A stretch of 64,000 nt of DNA from Homarus americanus (lineage: Eukaryota > Arthropoda > Malacostraca > Decapoda > Nephropidae): the NCBI RefSeq assembly GCF_018991925.1, contig NW_024722158.1, positions 2,083,673-2,147,672 of the forward strand, in the 5' to 3' direction. The notes below the pieces were generated by a model. That model was not told the DNA's origin. It searched no databases and was given only the letters and a program-made list of their open reading frames with translations. A program made the position numbers and the translations under genes. This document shows positions 44,929 through 57,300 of the stretch, one piece after another; positions within the stretch are counted from its first letter, which is position 1, and every line of letters starts with the position of its first letter.

Positions 44929-46556
44929 TGTCTCTTTAATTCATATTACGCTACGTAACATTCAAATTCACCGAGCTTTTAGAGTCACAGAAAACGGAAA
45001 ACGTGGGAAAAAGGATAACTCACCTACTATATGAATAATATTAAGTGTATGTACTCATAGCATTAAGGAGAACTCTAGGTATCTATACGATGATTGGGAA
45101 CGTCCAATTGATACAGAGTAGTGTACTATAAGGGATAAGTGTAGATTGTGTTTGAAGGTCATACTATTTACGTCTGTGAACGATTAGTGAACATAGCTAC
45201 TGCAGATAAATGTATCAGACCTATGTGAAGTGTTGGAAGTGATCCTGAAACTGTACTTCAAAGAAAATATCTTGTATGCCTCAGTGTAAGCTTAATACAC
45301 CTCGTTATTTCATGTGACAAATAATCACGAACAATGCAATGATCAGAGAAATCTTATGAATTTGTTCAAAGATTGCAACTTGTGAGGGGAGGATCCTTAA
45401 ATACCGATTGAAGTGAAGTGGTTATACCCACGCCATGAAAATACGACGCTCGGCTTTGTTCTATGTTGGCGTCCATTCTGCCTCGGGCTACAGTTTTGAG
45501 TTAATGATATAGTCCAATTAATTTCCCAGGAACTGGCAAACCAGACCCTTACTTTAGTATGCAATTTAGGATTAAGATATATAATTATAAGGCATAAGGT
45601 CACAATAAATAGGAAAGTGTACATATGAGAACCAGAATAATATCAAAGTAAAAATTATAGATTGGAAACTGTAGGCCTAGTCCAGGGAGAGACACTGGTC
45701 ACCGCTCTCAGTAAACCCGCTCTCTCATCAAAACAGGTCAGTGAACTCCATCGTGCTCCATTCAGCCCTAAAAAGACTTATCTAGCAGTTTTTTTACATC
45801 ATAAAACCTTGCCTAATGTTATAAAGTGAAGTAATAGTTGTACTAGTATGTGGTGATAAAAGCCCATCAGGCATTACGCTCAGTTATACCTGCTCTCTCA
45901 TCAAAACAAAGCGTCGCCATTACCAACACGTAGAGCGACCTAATAATACCAGTCGTGGAACCAGTACCGGTATACTTACTTGGGAAGTATCCCATCTACT
46001 CTGCAACGAGGAACTTGGTATATGTACCTAAGAATACCGAGGAGTTCCTTACTTGTAGGTGTGGAGTGTACCCAGGATGTGGTGCTATGATATAACATGT
46101 GGTGCTGTAATGTAACATGTGATGCTATACTCTAACAGGTGGCAGTCTGATGTGTTGGGTGTTACGGTGAAAAGAAATGACCAAGGTAAGGAGGTCATGG
46201 GTTGTTATGAAGAATGAAGATGATAATAGTAATTATTTGTTGTAAGACGTGTATTGATGTGAAGTGTAATGAACATAATAGTTGTTCTTCTGGTGAAGGC
46301 CAACTCTTTTTGTATTGTGACTGCATGCAATATGTTTTATAAGGAATAAATTAGTTAAGTCATGCTTGATGTTTCACCCTTCTTCCCACTCTCGATTTAG
46401 TCAATGAAAATCCCAACCCAATGCCTAGCTTACTCTGCCCACTACATAACGAGCTACTTACTGTCAGGGGGGGTCTGGTGGCAGCGACCTTAATACTAAG
46501 AATAGAGTTAAGTTATCCCCTTAGAATTAGTGACCCCAAAATCGGGAGGTATAAAT
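44929..46556 (+). mobile_element. LTR family B, plus copy with leader
   Basis: About 1.6 kb whose inverted counterpart occupies 61,330-63,085. Shared landmarks in order: TTCATATTACGCTAC, GTACTATAAGGGATAAGTGTA, the GTATACCCACGCCATGAAAA region, GCATTACGCTCAG (GGCATTACTCTCAG in the partner), GAAGGCCAAC..TTTTTGTATTGTGAC, GGAATAAATTAGTTAAGTCATG and finally TGGTGGCAGCGACC plus TTAGTGACCCCA. The end of the LTR and the leader are the same as in the fragment at 21,465-21,660. No coding region follows, because the transposase-bearing element starts at about 46,557. Confidence 0.65.
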
Positions 46557-48570
46557 TACACCGGTCAACACAATTTTTCTGGCACAAGGTTTTTAAACGG
46601 ATTTTAAGTAAATTTGGGGTGCAGAATCCAAATATGACTTTGGTTTTTGTCTATCACATCAGGTTTTTGAGATATTCCATATTGCACTTTTGCTGGGAAA
46701 CGTAAACTTTTGGATCAAAATTGACGGTTTAAACATGTATACATAAATTTTTTCAGCATTATAATTTGTATTTTTCTATAACCAAAAATTGTTAATATCA
46801 AATTGGAAAGTTAATGCACATATAATATTTAAATGTAACATTGAAGGGTGAAAAAAAAAAAAATTAATGTACGGTAGAAATAGTGCAAGTATTAAGATCA
46901 AGTTACAGTTACATAAACTTCCTCTTTTTGGCCGATCTCTTATGTACAGCTTCTGGAATGTGTCTCATCAAACTCCAGCAGTAGTCCGCCATCATGTTCG
47001 AGTCCCATCGACCTTGGTAACGTTCTTCCATTACTTTAATGTCTTGATGAAAGCGCTCCCCTTGCTCCTCGCTCACTTCTCCCAGATTTTCTGGAAACTC
47101 GTCCAAGTGACTGTGTAAGTAGTGAACCTTGATACTCATTCTGCATCCAAGTGCTTGTAAACTCAAGAGCAGCTCTTCCACAATTTCTTGATAGTTGTCC
47201 GCTTTCTTGTTCCCTAAGAAGTTCCGCACCACATTAGAGAAAGCATTCCAAGTTCTTGCCTGTGCCTCAGTCATTGTTGCAAGGAAGTGTGGATCTCTGA
47301 GTAGTGTTCTTATTTGAGGTTCATCAAAAATCCCTGCCTTTTTCTTCTCGTCGCTAAGACTTGGAAAGGTTGAGCATATATATCTGAAACACTCTCCACT
47401 ATGATCAAGAGCCTTGACGAATTGCTTCATGATACCAAGTTTTATGTGCAGAGGAGGAAGGACAATGTTTTTCCTGTCAACCAGAGGATCGTTAATGATA
47501 TTCTTGTCACCAGGCGTCAAACTATGTCTTGGTGGCCAATTCTTTTTCACCCAATGGTCTGCTGTAGCCCTGCTGTCCCAGTAGCACAGAAAACAGGGGT
47601 ATTTTGTGTACCCTCCTTGCTGGCCCAATAGAAAGTTTACCATTTTCAAGTCCACACAAATTAACCATTCATGAGCATGGTATTGCAACCTCTCTAGAAC
47701 AGTCTTAATGTTTTCATACTCTTCTTTAATTTGTACAGAATGTCCGATTGGAATTGAACCATACTTGTTTCCGTTATGAAGAAGAACACATTTCAAGCTC
47801 CTTTTAGAACTGTCAATAAAAAGTCTCCAATCCTTACTATCATATGCTGGTAGTCCCATGGAGAGAAGAAGTCCTTCTACATCATTACAAAAAACAAGCT
47901 GGTCATATGAATGAAAGTACTTCCGCAGTTGCTCTTCTCTGTTGCGATAAAAGGAGACACTCGTGCCAGGTTTTAAGAGTCGTTTCTCTTGAAGCCTGGA
48001 AGCTAACAATTCAGCAGACTGTTTTGGCAAATTTAGATCTCTGACCAGATCATTCAATTCTGACTGAGTAAACAACGTTGGCTTTTCACAATCTTCACCA
48101 GATGGCTTGAAAAGATCAGTCTCTTCATCTTCATCAGTAGAAACAGGTGAATTCCGGTCTATATCCTCAATCTCTGGTAGCTCAGTAAATTCTGGCACGT
48201 TACGTGATGGAGCAAATCTGAGATCAGATTTGGATTCAGCACCTTAAAGTTAGTAAAAAACAGTTAAAAGGTTTCATGAAAGTGATAGCGGAAGTGTGGA
48301 AGATCAGCATGCTAATAGATTCCCTGTGAGGTGGAGAAGACCAGTAGTTAGAATGGATTTGTAGGACATATACAGTAGTTCCAGAATGTCACGTCAATTG
48401 AATATTTTTTGCTACAATGTGTGATAGAGTTGATTTGTTCAATTATATTTTTTGGTGGGGGGAGACAGTTGATCAGGTGGTTTGTCGGAATGCTTAATGA
48501 AGATCAGCCGTTGGTAGTGGTATCTATATTGAACTGAATATTTTTTGGGGGTGTTGACTTTGTCAGTTAT
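46557..48570 (-). mobile_element. DNA transposon candidate carrying the intact ORF
   Basis: The left edge is set by CACCGGTCAACACAATTTTT at 46,559, where family B leader homology stops. The right edge is uncertain; GTGTTGAC near 48,552 is the only nearby reverse complement of the left GTCAACAC, so an end near 48,570 is a guess. The single coding region is on the minus strand. Confidence 0.4.
46909..48241 (-). CDS. intact transposase-like protein, 3' exon
   Basis: One uninterrupted minus-strand frame of about 440 codons, the longest non-repeat frame in the window. It encodes an acidic N-terminal segment (EIEDIDR..STDEDEETD), then FYRNREEQLRKYF, DSKDWRLFIDSSKRSLKCVLLHNGN, WLICVDLKMVNFLLGQQGGYTKYPCFLC, LPPLHIKLGIMKQFVKAL, SEEQGERFHQDIKVMEERYQGRW and a basic end KRSAKKRKFM. 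The Asp in FIDSS, the Asp in ICVDLK and the Glu in EEQGER are candidates for a DDE triad. Similar proteins are common and uncharacterised in arthropods, to my recollection. The automatic start (GTG, 48,198) is not credible: the frame continues upstream to GAESKSDLRFAPSRN and meets a stop at 48,242-48,244 beside an AAG/GT that fits a splice acceptor, so an upstream exon is expected. Confidence 0.7.
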
Positions 48571-48769
48571 AAGGAAGTCACCCCGGCATTGAAAATACCA
48601 GTTCTTGTGAACTGTAGTACAGAAAATCCAGGTGTTGTGTATTGCTGAAGGTGTAGAAAATTCAGGTTTTGTATGTTGTGTTATTGAAAATACAAAGATG
48701 CCGTAGCTACTTCACTCCTGACAGTTGCTTCAAGTATATAAGGGATTCATTCTTCTGTCTAACTGTTAG
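48250..48769. other. gene-free region
   Basis: No coding region recognised. Likely includes the 5' part of the transposon above and a unique spacer. Contains repeated GGTGTTG..GAAAAT words near 48,590-48,690. Confidence 0.4.
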
Positions 48770-49210
48770 ATAGGGTGGAATCAAAGGCATTTCGTCTTAT
48801 TAACTCTCCTCCTTTAGTTGACAATCTTTCTTCCCTTTCTCTTTGCTGCAATGTTGCTTCACTCTCTCTCTTTAACAGGCACTGGTTAGTGGGTCTGGCA
48901 TCCTGTGTACTGCCGGCAAGGCCGTGAGCTCGGAACACACGTCTTGCCCGCGGTGTCCGCCTTTTCCCTGTGGATGTCGGTTACACTAGAATAGCTCGTT
49001 ATAGTGCATCCTCCTTTCCTCACACAACCACACTATGGAATGCTCTGCCTTCTTCAGTGTTTCCATAGTCATACAATCTGTATCACTTTAAAAAGATGGT
49101 TTTCCTGCATTTTCGCGGTGTAGATTAATATAACCTTTTCCTTTTATATTTGTTTTAATTTTATTATTATTTCTTCGCCTCCCAGGCCCTGTTGTGGGTC
49201 GGTGACCTGT
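48770..49210 (+). pseudogene. LINE C-terminal fragment
   Basis: Plus-strand relic of the last part of a jockey/L2-type reverse transcriptase protein: LFNRHWLVGLASC, then VDVGYTRIARYSASSFPHTTTLWNALPSS and a HFKKMVFLHF end. A stop follows VFP. It ends in a poly-C/poly-A tract at 49,229-49,251, where the 22-bp satellite starts. Confidence 0.65.
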
Positions 49211-50046
49211 TCCCGGGTGGAGTGAACCCCCCCCCCCCCAAAAAAAAAAAACATTAGTCATAGTCATCAAAGACGTCAGTTATAGCCATCAAAGACGTCA
49301 GTTATAGCCATCAAAAATGTCAGTTATAGCCATCAACCACGTCAGTTATAGTCATCAAACACGTTAGTTATTTTCATCAAACACGTCAGTTATATTCATC
49401 AAACACGTCAGTTATAGCCATCAACCACGTCAGTTATAGTCATCAAACACGTCAGTTATAGTCATCAAAGATGTCAGTTATAGTCATCATAGACGTCAGT
49501 TATCGTCATAAAAGACGTCAGTTAAAGCTATCAGAGACGTCAGTTATAGCCATCAAAGACGTCAGTTATAGTCATCAAAGACGTCAGTTATAGCCATTTT
49601 ACACGTCAGTTATAGTCATCAAAGACGGCAGTTATAGTCATCAAAGACGTCAGTTACAGCCATCAAACACATCAGTTACAGTCATCAAACACGTCAGTTA
49701 TTGTCATGAAACACGTCAGTTATAGTCATCAAACACGTCAGTTATAGTCATCAAAGACGTCTCATCGACGACGTCACTTACAATCATCAAACACGTCAGT
49801 TATAGTCATCAAACTCGTCAGTTACAGTCATCAAAGACGTCAGTTATAGTCATCAAAGACATCAGTTATAGTCATCAAAGACGTCAGTTAAAATCATCAA
49901 AGACGTCAGTTATATTCATCAAAGAACGTCAGTTATAGTCATCAAAGACGTCAGTTATTGTCATTAAACACGTCAGTTATAGTCATCAAACACGTCAGTT
50001 ACAGTCATCAAACACGTCAGTTATAGTCATCAAACACGTCAGTTAT

Positions 50047-50550
50047 TCTCTCCCCTTCCTACCACATATCAAGAAGAGCTCAACACACTGACCCTTTCGA
50101 GTCTCACTGACCATCACCACGACCTCATCTGCAAATTTGGTAAGAAGCTTCTACACCATCAGCAACACCGGCTCCTACTACCACCTGAGATCCCTAGCCC
50201 GAGAATTGCTGTTCGACACCACAACCGCACCCAGCCCATCCGTGCACGAACTGATCGCAATAAGAACAGCCCAGTCCCAACCATTGTAAAAATTATCAAT
50301 AACTTGTAATAAACCAGTGTATTCACTCCCAGTAAATACTACTTCTTGCACTGTCACTATGTTGAAATGCACTGTAGTTTGAGCTTTTCCCCATCTAGTT
50401 ATTATATATCTTATTTGTATCACTTATGTTACTTGTATATTATTTGTAATTCGAAACCCATTCCCCAAATATGTAACTGTATATTTTCAGCCTTCTGGCT
50501 GCCAAGCTCTTTCAATAAACCGTTAATTATTATTATTATTATTATTATTT
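50047..50550 (+). mobile_element. LINE 3' end inserted in the satellite
   Basis: Plus-strand 5'-truncated LINE of about 500 bp. It starts in the C-terminal coding part, where one frame reads KFGKKLLHHQQHRLLLP then IRARTDRNKNSP and stops at about 50,307. The 3' untranslated region ends TTTTCAGCCT..GGCTGC..TTTCAATAAACCGTTA and a (TTA)n tail. The same 3' end occurs at 60,700-60,780. Confidence 0.8.
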
Positions 50551-51018
50551 TATAGTCATCAAACACGTCAGTTATAGTCATCAAAGACATCAGTTATAGT
50601 CATCAAAGACGTCAGTTATAGTCATCAAGGACATCAGTTATATTCATCAAACACGTCAGTTATAGTCTTCAACCACGTCAGTTATAGTCATCAAACACGT
50701 CAGTTATTGTCATCAAACACGTCAGTTATAGTCTTCAACCACGTCAGTTATAGTCATCAAACACGTCAGTTATTGTCATCAAACACGTCAGTTATAGTCA
50801 TCCAACACGTCAGTTACAGTCATCAAAGACGTCAGTTATAGTCATCAAACTCATCAGTTATAGTCATCAAAGACGTCAGTTAAAATCATTAAAGACGTCA
50901 GTTATATTCATCAAAGACGTCAGTTATAGCCATTTTACACGTCAGTTATAGTCATCAAAGACGCAGGTTATAGTCATCAAACACGTCAGTTATAGTCATC
51001 AAAGACATCAATTATAGT

Positions 51019-51340
51019 TGTATGATATGGATTAATTATGTATAGTAAAGTATTACAGAACATGTATTAATTCTATGTAATATTCCCATTTATTGTGCAC
51101 AATGTTATGTATATAAATTATCATATTTATACTTTATGTATTCACCTTGTGAATGCTGGCATCTGTACATGCCTCGCGCAGCAATACATAGAGACAGTGA
51201 AGACAGCCAGTCCTTGTGGTGCGGAAGTGAGCTTCCTGGTCCCCTTGTATATCTCCCGTACGAAAATAGAACCTGCTTATAAGATAACAAGTGTTTCTGT
51301 ATACCTTCAGTAGTATAGAACATTTTGGTGGTATCAAGAC
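51019..51340 (+). mobile_element. LTR-like insertion in the satellite
   Basis: About 320 bp foreign to the satellite. It starts TGTATGATATGG, contains TATATAA near 51,110 and TTATAAG near 51,280, and may end at TAGAACA (51,322), giving a 304-bp TG..CA segment. The next bases TGGTGGTATCAAG could be a primer-binding remnant of the TGGTATCA type known from copia elements, or only decayed satellite. Without a clear TSD the class stays open. Confidence 0.45.
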
Positions 51341-54300
51341 GAACGTCAGAATAGTCATCAAACACGTCAGTTATTGTCATCAAAGACGTCAGTTATAGTC
51401 ATCAAAGACATCAGTTATAGTCATCAAAGACGTCAGTTATAGTCATCAAAGACATCAGTTATAGTCATCAAACACGTCAGGTATAGTCATCAAACGCGTC
51501 AGTTATAGTCATCAAACACGTCAGTTATTGTCATCAAACACGTCAGTTATAGTCATCAAACACGTCAGTTACAGTCATCAAAGACGTCAGTTATAGTCGT
51601 CAAAAACATCAGTTATAGTCATCAAAGACGTCAGTTAAAATCATCAAAGACGTCAGGTATAGTCATCAAACACGTCATTAATAGTCTTTAAACACGTCAG
51701 TTATAGTCATCAAACACGTCAGTTATAGTCATCAAACATGTCAGTTATACTCATCAAACACGTCAGATACAGTCATCAAACACGTCAGTTATAGTCTCCA
51801 AAGACGTCAGTTATAGTCATCAAACACGTAAGTTATAGTCATCAAACACGTCAGTTATAGTCCCCAAAAACGTCAGTTACGGTCATCAAACACGTCAGTT
51901 ATAGTCATCAAAGACGTCTCATCGAAGACGTCAGTTACAGTCATCAAACACGTCAGTTATAGTCTTCAAAATCGTCAGTTACAGTCATCAAAGACGTCAG
52001 TTATAGTCATCAAAGACATCAGTTAAAGCATCAAAGACGTCAGTTAAAATCATCAAAGACGTCATTTATAGTCATCAAAGAACGTCAGTTATAGTCATCA
52101 AAGACGTCAGTTATTGTCATTAAACACGTCAGTTATAGTCATCAAACACGTCAGTTACAGTCATCAAACACGTCAGTTATAGTCATCAAACACGTCAGTT
52201 ATAGTCATCAAACACGTCAATTGCAATCATCAAACACGTCAGTTATAGTCATCAAACACGTCAACTATAGTAATCAAACACATCAGTTACAGTCATCAAA
52301 GACGTCAGTTATAGTCATGAAACTCATCAGTTATAGTCATCAAAGCCATCAGTTAAAATCATCAAAGACGTCAGTTATAGTCTTCAAAGACGTCAGTTAT
52401 AGCCATTTTACACGTCAGTTATAGTCATCAAAGAACGTCAGTTATAGTCATCAAAGACGTCAGTTATAGTCATCAAAGACGTCAGTTATAGTCATCAAAG
52501 ACGTCAGTTAAAATCATAAAAGACGTCAGTTATAGTTAACAAAGAACGTCAGTTATAGTCATCAAAGACGTCAGTTATAGTCATCAAAGACGTCAGTTAA
52601 AATCATCAAAGACGTCAGTTATAGTTAACAAAGAACGTCAGTTATAGTCATCAAAGACGTCAGTTATAGTCATCAAAGACGTCAGTTATAGTCAACAAAG
52701 AACGTCAGTTATAGTCATCAAAGACGTCAGTTTTAGTCATCAAAGACGTCAGTTAGAGTCATCAAAGACATCAGTTACAGTCATCAAAGACATCCGTTAA
52801 AATCATCAAACACGTCAGTTATAGTCATCAAAGAACGTCAGTTATAGTCATCAAAGACATCAGTTATATTCATCAAACACGTCAGTTATAGTCTTCAACC
52901 ACGTCAGTTATAGTCATCAAACACGTCAGTTATTGTCAACAAAGACGTCAGTTATAGTCAACAAAGAACGTCAGTTATATTCATCAAAGAACGTCAGTTA
53001 TAGTCATCAAAGACGTCAGTTATAGTCATCAAAGACGTCAGTTATAGTCATCAAAGATGTAAGTTATAGTCAACAAAGAACGTCAGTTATAGTCATCAAA
53101 GACGTCAGTTATAGTCATTAAACACGTCAGTTATAGTCATTAAACACGTCAGTTACAGTCATCACAGACGTCAGTTATAGTCATCAAAGACATCAGTTAT
53201 AGTCAACAAAGACATCAGTTAAAATCATCAAACACGTCAGTTATAGTCATCAAAGACGTCAGTTATAGCCATTTTACACGTCAGTTATAGTCATCAAAGA
53301 CGTCGGTTATAGTCATCAAACACGTCAGTTATAGTCATCAAAGACATCAGTTGTAGTCATCAAAGACGTCAGTTAAAATCATCAAATACGTCAGTTATAT
53401 TCAACAAAGAACGTCAGTTATACTCATCAAACACATCAGTTATAGTCATCAAACACGTCAGTTATTGTCATTAAACACATCAGTCATAGTCATCAAACAC
53501 GTGAGTTATAGTCATTAAACACGTCAGTTGTAGTCATCAAACACGTCAGTTATAGTCATCAAAGACGTCAGTAATAGTCATCAAAGACATCAGTTATAGT
53601 CATCAAAGACGTCAGTTATAGTCATCAAAGACATCAGTTATAGTCATCAAACACGTCAGTTATAGTCATCAAACACGTCAGTTAATTCATCAAACACGTC
53701 AATTATTGTCATGTAACACGTCAGTTATAGTCATCAAAGACGTCAGTTACAGTCATCAAAGACGTCAGTTACAGTCATCAAACACGTCAGTTATAGTCAT
53801 CAAAGACGTCAGTTAAAATCATCAAAGACATCAGTTATAGTCATCAAAGAACGTCAGTTATAGTCATCAAAGATGTCAGTTATTGTCATTAAACACGTCA
53901 GATATAGTCATCAAACACGTCAGTTATAGTCTTTAAACAAGTCAGTTATAGTCATCAAACACGTCAGTTATAGTCATCAAACACGTCAGTTATAGTCATC
54001 AAACACGTCAGTTACAGTCATCAAACACGTCAGTTATAGTCCCCAAAGACATCAGTTATAGTAATCAAACACGTCAGTTATAGTCCTCAAACACGTCAGT
54101 TATAGTCATCAAAGACGTCTCATCGAAGATGTCAGTTACAGTCATCAAAGACATCAGTTATATTCATCAAACACGTCAGTTACAGTCATCAACCACGTCA
54201 GTTATAGTCATCAAACACGTCAGTTATTCTCATCAAACACGTCAGTTATAGTCATCAAACACGTCAGTTAATATCATCAAACACGTCATTTATAGTCATC

Positions 54301-57300
54301 AAACACATCAGTTACAGTCATCAAAGACGTCAGTTATAGTCATCAAACACGTCAGTTACAGTCATCAAACACGTCACTTAAGGTCATCAAAGACGTCAGT
54401 TATAGTCATCAAAGATATCAGTTACAGTCATCAAACACGTCACTTAAGGTCATCAAAGACGTCAGTTATAGTCATCAAACACGTCAGTAATAATCATCAA
54501 AGACATCAGTTGTAGTAATCAAAGACGTCAGTTAAAATCATCAAATACGTAAGTTATAGTCATCAAAGAGCGTAAGTTATAGTCATCAAAGACGTCAGTT
54601 ATTGTCATTAAACACATCAGTTATAGTCATCAAACACGTCAGTTATAGTCATCAAACACGTCAGTTATAGTCATCAAACACGTCAGTTATAGTCATCAAA
54701 CACGTCAGTTATAGTCATCAAAGACATCAGTTATAGTCATCAAACACGTCAGTTATAGTCATCAAACACGTCAGTTAATATCATCAAACACGTCGGTTAT
54801 AGTCATCAAACACATCAGTTACAGTCATCAAAGACGTCAGTTATAGTCATCAAACACGTCGGTTACAGTCATCAAACACGTCACTTAAGGTCATCAAAGA
54901 CGTCAGTTATAGTCATCAAAGACATCAGTTACAGTCATCAAACACGTCACTTAAGGTCATCAAACACGTCAGTTATAGTCATCAAACACGTCAGTAATAA
55001 TCATCAAAGACATCAGTTGTAGTCATCAAAGACGTCAGTTAAAATCATCACATACGTCAGTTATAGTCATCAAAGAACGTAAGTTATAGTCATCAAAGAC
55101 GTCAGTTATTGTCATTAAACACATCAGTTATAGTCATCAAACACGTCAGTTATAGTCATCAAACACGTCAGTTATAGTCATCAAACACGTCAGTTATAGT
55201 CATCAAACACGTCAGTTATAATCATCAAACACATCAGTTATAGTCATCAAACACGTCAGTTACAGTCATCATCAGTTATAGTCATCAAAGACATCAGTTA
55301 TAGTCATCAGAGACGTCAGTTAAAATCATCAAAGACATCAGTTATAGTCATCAAAGAACGTCAGTCATAGTCATCAAAGATGTCAGTTATTGTCATTAAA
55401 CACGTCAGTTATAGTCATCAAACACGTCAGTTATAGTCTTTAAACAAGTCAGTTATAGTCATCAAACACGTCAGTTATAGTCATCAAACACGTCAGTTAT
55501 AGTCATCAAACACGTCAGTTATAGTCATCAGACACGTCAGTTATAGTCATCAAAGACGTCTCATCGAAGATGTCAGTTACAGTCATCAAACACGTCAGTT
55601 ACAGTCATCAAAGACATCAGTTATAGTTATCAAAGACATCAGTTATAGTCATCAAAGACGTCAGTTAAAATCATCAAAGACGTCAGTTATAGTCATCAAA
55701 GAACGTCAGTTATAGTCATCAAAGACGTCAGTTATTGTCATTAAACATGTCAGTTATAGTCATCAAACACGTCAGTTATTCTCATCAAACACGTCAGTTA
55801 TAGTCATCAAATACGTCAGTTACAATCATCAAACACGTCAGTTATAGTCATCAAACACGTCAGTTATAGTCATCAAACATATCAGTTATAGTCCCCAAAC
55901 ACGTCAGTTATAGTCCCCAAACACGTCAGTTATAGTCCCCAAACACGTCAGTTATAGTCATCAAACACGTCAGTTATAGTCATCAAACACGTCAGTTAAT
56001 ATCATCAAACACGTCAGTTATAGTCATCAAACACATCAGTTACAGTCATCAAAGACGTCAGTTATAGTCATCAAACACGTCAGTTAGAGTCATCAAACAC
56101 GTCACTTAAGGTCATCAAAGACGTCAGTTATAGTCATCAAAGACATCAGTTACAGTCATCAAACACGTCACTTAAGGTCATCAAACACGTCAGTTATAGT
56201 CATCAAACACGTCAGTAATAATCATCAAAGACATCAGTTGTAGTCATCAAAGACGTCAGTTAAAATCATCAAATACGTCAGTTATAGTCATCAAAGAACG
56301 TAAGTTATAGTCATCAAAGACGTCAGTTATTGTCATTAAACACATCAGTTATAGTCATCAAACACGTCAGTTATAGTCATCAAACATGTCAGTTATAGTC
56401 ATCAAACACGTCAGTTATAGTCATCAAACACGTCAGTTATAGTCATCAAAGACATCAGTTATAGTCATCAAAGAACGTAAGTTATAGTCATCAGAGACGT
56501 CAGTTATTGTCATTAAACACATCAGTTATAGTCATCAGAGACGTCAGTTAAAATCATCAAAGACATCAGTTATAGTCATCAAAGAACGTCAGTCATAGTC
56601 ATCAAAGATGTCAGTTATTGTCATTAAACACGTCAGTTATAGTCATCAAACACGTCAGTTATAGTCTTTAAACAAGTCAGTTATAGTCATCAAACACGTC
56701 AGTTATAGACATCAAACACGTCAGTTATAGTCATCAAACACGTCATCAGACACGTCAGTTATAGTCATCAAAGACGTCTCATCGAAGATGTCAGTTACAG
56801 TCATCAAACACGTCAGTTACAGTCATCAAAGACATCAGTTATAGTCATCAAAGACATCAGTTATAGTCATCAAAGACGTCAGTTAAAATCATCAAAGACG
56901 TCAGTTATAGTCATCAAAGAACGTCAGTTATAGTCATCAAAGACGTCAGTTATTGTCATTAAACATGTCAGTTATAGTCATCAAACACGTCAGTTATTCT
57001 CATCAAACACGTCAGTTATAGTCATCAAATACGTCAGTTACAATCATCAAACACGTCAGTTATAGTCATCAAACACGTCAGTTATAGTCATCAAACATAT
57101 CAGTTATAGTCCCCAAACACGTCAGTTATAGTCCCCAAACACGTCAGTTATAGTCCCCAAACACGTCAGTTATAGTCATCAAACACGTCAGTTATAGTCA
57201 TCAAACACGTCAGTTATACTCATCAAACACGTCAGTTATAGTCCCCAAACACGTCAGTTATAGTCCCAAACTTGTCAGTTATAGTCATCACACACGTCAG

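Noticed and set aside
48196..48198. GTG as start codon of the intact transposase-like ORF
   Set aside because: Eukaryotic starts are almost always ATG, and conserved-looking residues continue upstream to a candidate splice acceptor.
51323..51340. Copia primer-binding site TGGTATCA
   Set aside because: The same bases can be read as a decayed 22-bp satellite unit, so the copia assignment is not secure.
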